DNA from: Mycobacterium sp. 1164985.4
Lineage (GTDB): Bacteria > Actinomycetota > Actinomycetes > Mycobacteriales > Mycobacteriaceae
DNA length: 64,000 bases
Assembly: GCF_001668575.1 (NCBI RefSeq)
Contig: NZ_LZMD01000053.1
Location: 1 to 64,000 of the forward strand
Reading direction: 5' to 3'
Position 1 is the first letter of the stretch, and every line of letters starts with the position of its first letter. Made by a program: the position numbers and the translations under genes. This document shows positions 63,664 to 64,000 of this stretch, one piece after another. The notes beneath the pieces were generated by a model. That model had not been told where the DNA came from. It did no database searches and worked only from the letters and a program-made list of their open reading frames with translations.

Positions 63664-64000
63664 CCACCGCAGTGGAACCGACGTTGCGTCAGCGATTCCG
63701 CGGGGTGCGCTGGATCGTGTTGGCGTTGGCGGTCATCGTCGCGTTCGCCACGCTCAGCGTCTACCTGACCGCACCCCGTCCCGGGGGACGGATGGATCCC
63801 GAGTCGACCGGCCCGGACGGCGCGCGGGCCCTGATCACACTGTTGCGCGAGCACGGCGTCGACGTCGTCGAAGCGCCCGATGTCGCGGCGGCCGAGGCGG
63901 CCGCCCGGCCCGACACCCTCCTGGTGGTGGTCCAGACCTATCATCTCGTCGACGGCGACGTGCTCGAGCGCCTGGCCGACTTGCCCGGTGATCGTCTGCT
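63660..64000 (+). CDS. DUF4350 domain protein, 5' part (Rv3691-like; cut by window edge)
   Basis: The first 113 codons are in the window. It begins MTTAVEPTLRQRFRGVRW, then a membrane helix (IVLALAVIVAFATLSVYL) and the DUF4350 start PESTGPDGARALITLLREHG followed by VDVVEAPD and TLLVVVQTYHLV. The ATG overlaps the DUF4129 stop. It probably belongs to a MoxR-type operon continuing to the right. Confidence 0.87.
   Translation, partial: MTTAVEPTLRQRFRGVRWIVLALAVIVAFATLSVYLTAPRPGGRMDPESTGPDGARALITLLREHGVDVVEAPDVAAAEAAARPDTLLVVVQTYHLVDGDVLERLADLPGDRL

Overview
The window is high-GC chromosomal DNA from a mycobacterium, most likely a fast-growing Mycolicibacterium-type species. Gene order follows the M. 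tuberculosis Rv3624c-Rv3691 interval almost gene for gene: hpt, tilS, a DUF2342 protease, dacB, ppa; then holB, a membrane adenylate cyclase, topA, cspA, a MrfA-type helicase, a Tad pilus operon and ssd; then acs, marP, nth, crp, a BagA/BagB-type ATPase pair, whiB4, ponA2, cds1; then a YqeY protein, Rv3689, Rv3690 and a DUF4350 gene cut by the right edge. GTG starts are common, 4-base ATGA/GTGA overlaps join many operon members, and several genes have a TANNNT hexamer 6-7 bases before the start codon, as in leaderless mycobacterial transcripts.

Layout. 1-6.4 kb (minus): a molybdopterin oxidoreductase, then purine salvage (hpt), tRNA-Ile lysidine synthetase (tilS), a zinc protease and D,D-carboxypeptidase dacB. 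6.4-11.1 kb: ppa, an orphan OHCU decarboxylase, a pair of small secreted proteins, a beta-lactamase-fold hydrolase, and a TerC metal exporter behind a yybP-ykoY manganese riboswitch. 11.3-20.6 kb (plus): a Pls/PosA-type NRPS, an M1 aminopeptidase and a flippase-like membrane protein joined by GTGA overlaps, followed closely by an epimerase and a GT-C-like membrane protein; this looks like a cell-envelope locus. 20.6-31.8 kb: a CMD protein, tRNA-Thr(CGT), holB, the cyclase, topA, cspA, the helicase and an Rv3651-like protein. 31.8-36.3 kb (minus): the Tad operon (ssd, tadA, tadB, tadC, a DUF4244 pilin and two TadE-like genes).

The most informative non-coding DNA lies at 36.4-37.9 kb. The C-loop small RNA 6C (B11) is on the minus strand upstream of the Tad operon. 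The RNA-polymerase-binding RNA Ms1 (MTS2823) is on the plus strand after an HAD phosphatase gene. The Ms1 promoter carries a near-perfect CRP box inside its -35/-10 spacer, and further CRP-like boxes sit at acs and upstream of whiB4, while crp itself is at 47.1 kb.

38-57 kb is stress, envelope and redox biology: acetate activation, secreted and membrane proteases, base-excision repair, CRP, the ATPase pair, WhiB4, PonA2 and a cysteine-desulfhydrase homologue. After tRNA-Pro(CGG), 57.3-61.2 kb holds genes outside the syntenic set as I recall it: a heme-oxygenase-like redox protein, a CDGSH protein, a HemK-like methyltransferase, an uncharacterised protein, a small acidic protein and an F420-dependent oxidoreductase. 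Synteny resumes at 61.3 kb. Family and synteny statements come from recognition of the translated sequences; no database search was run.
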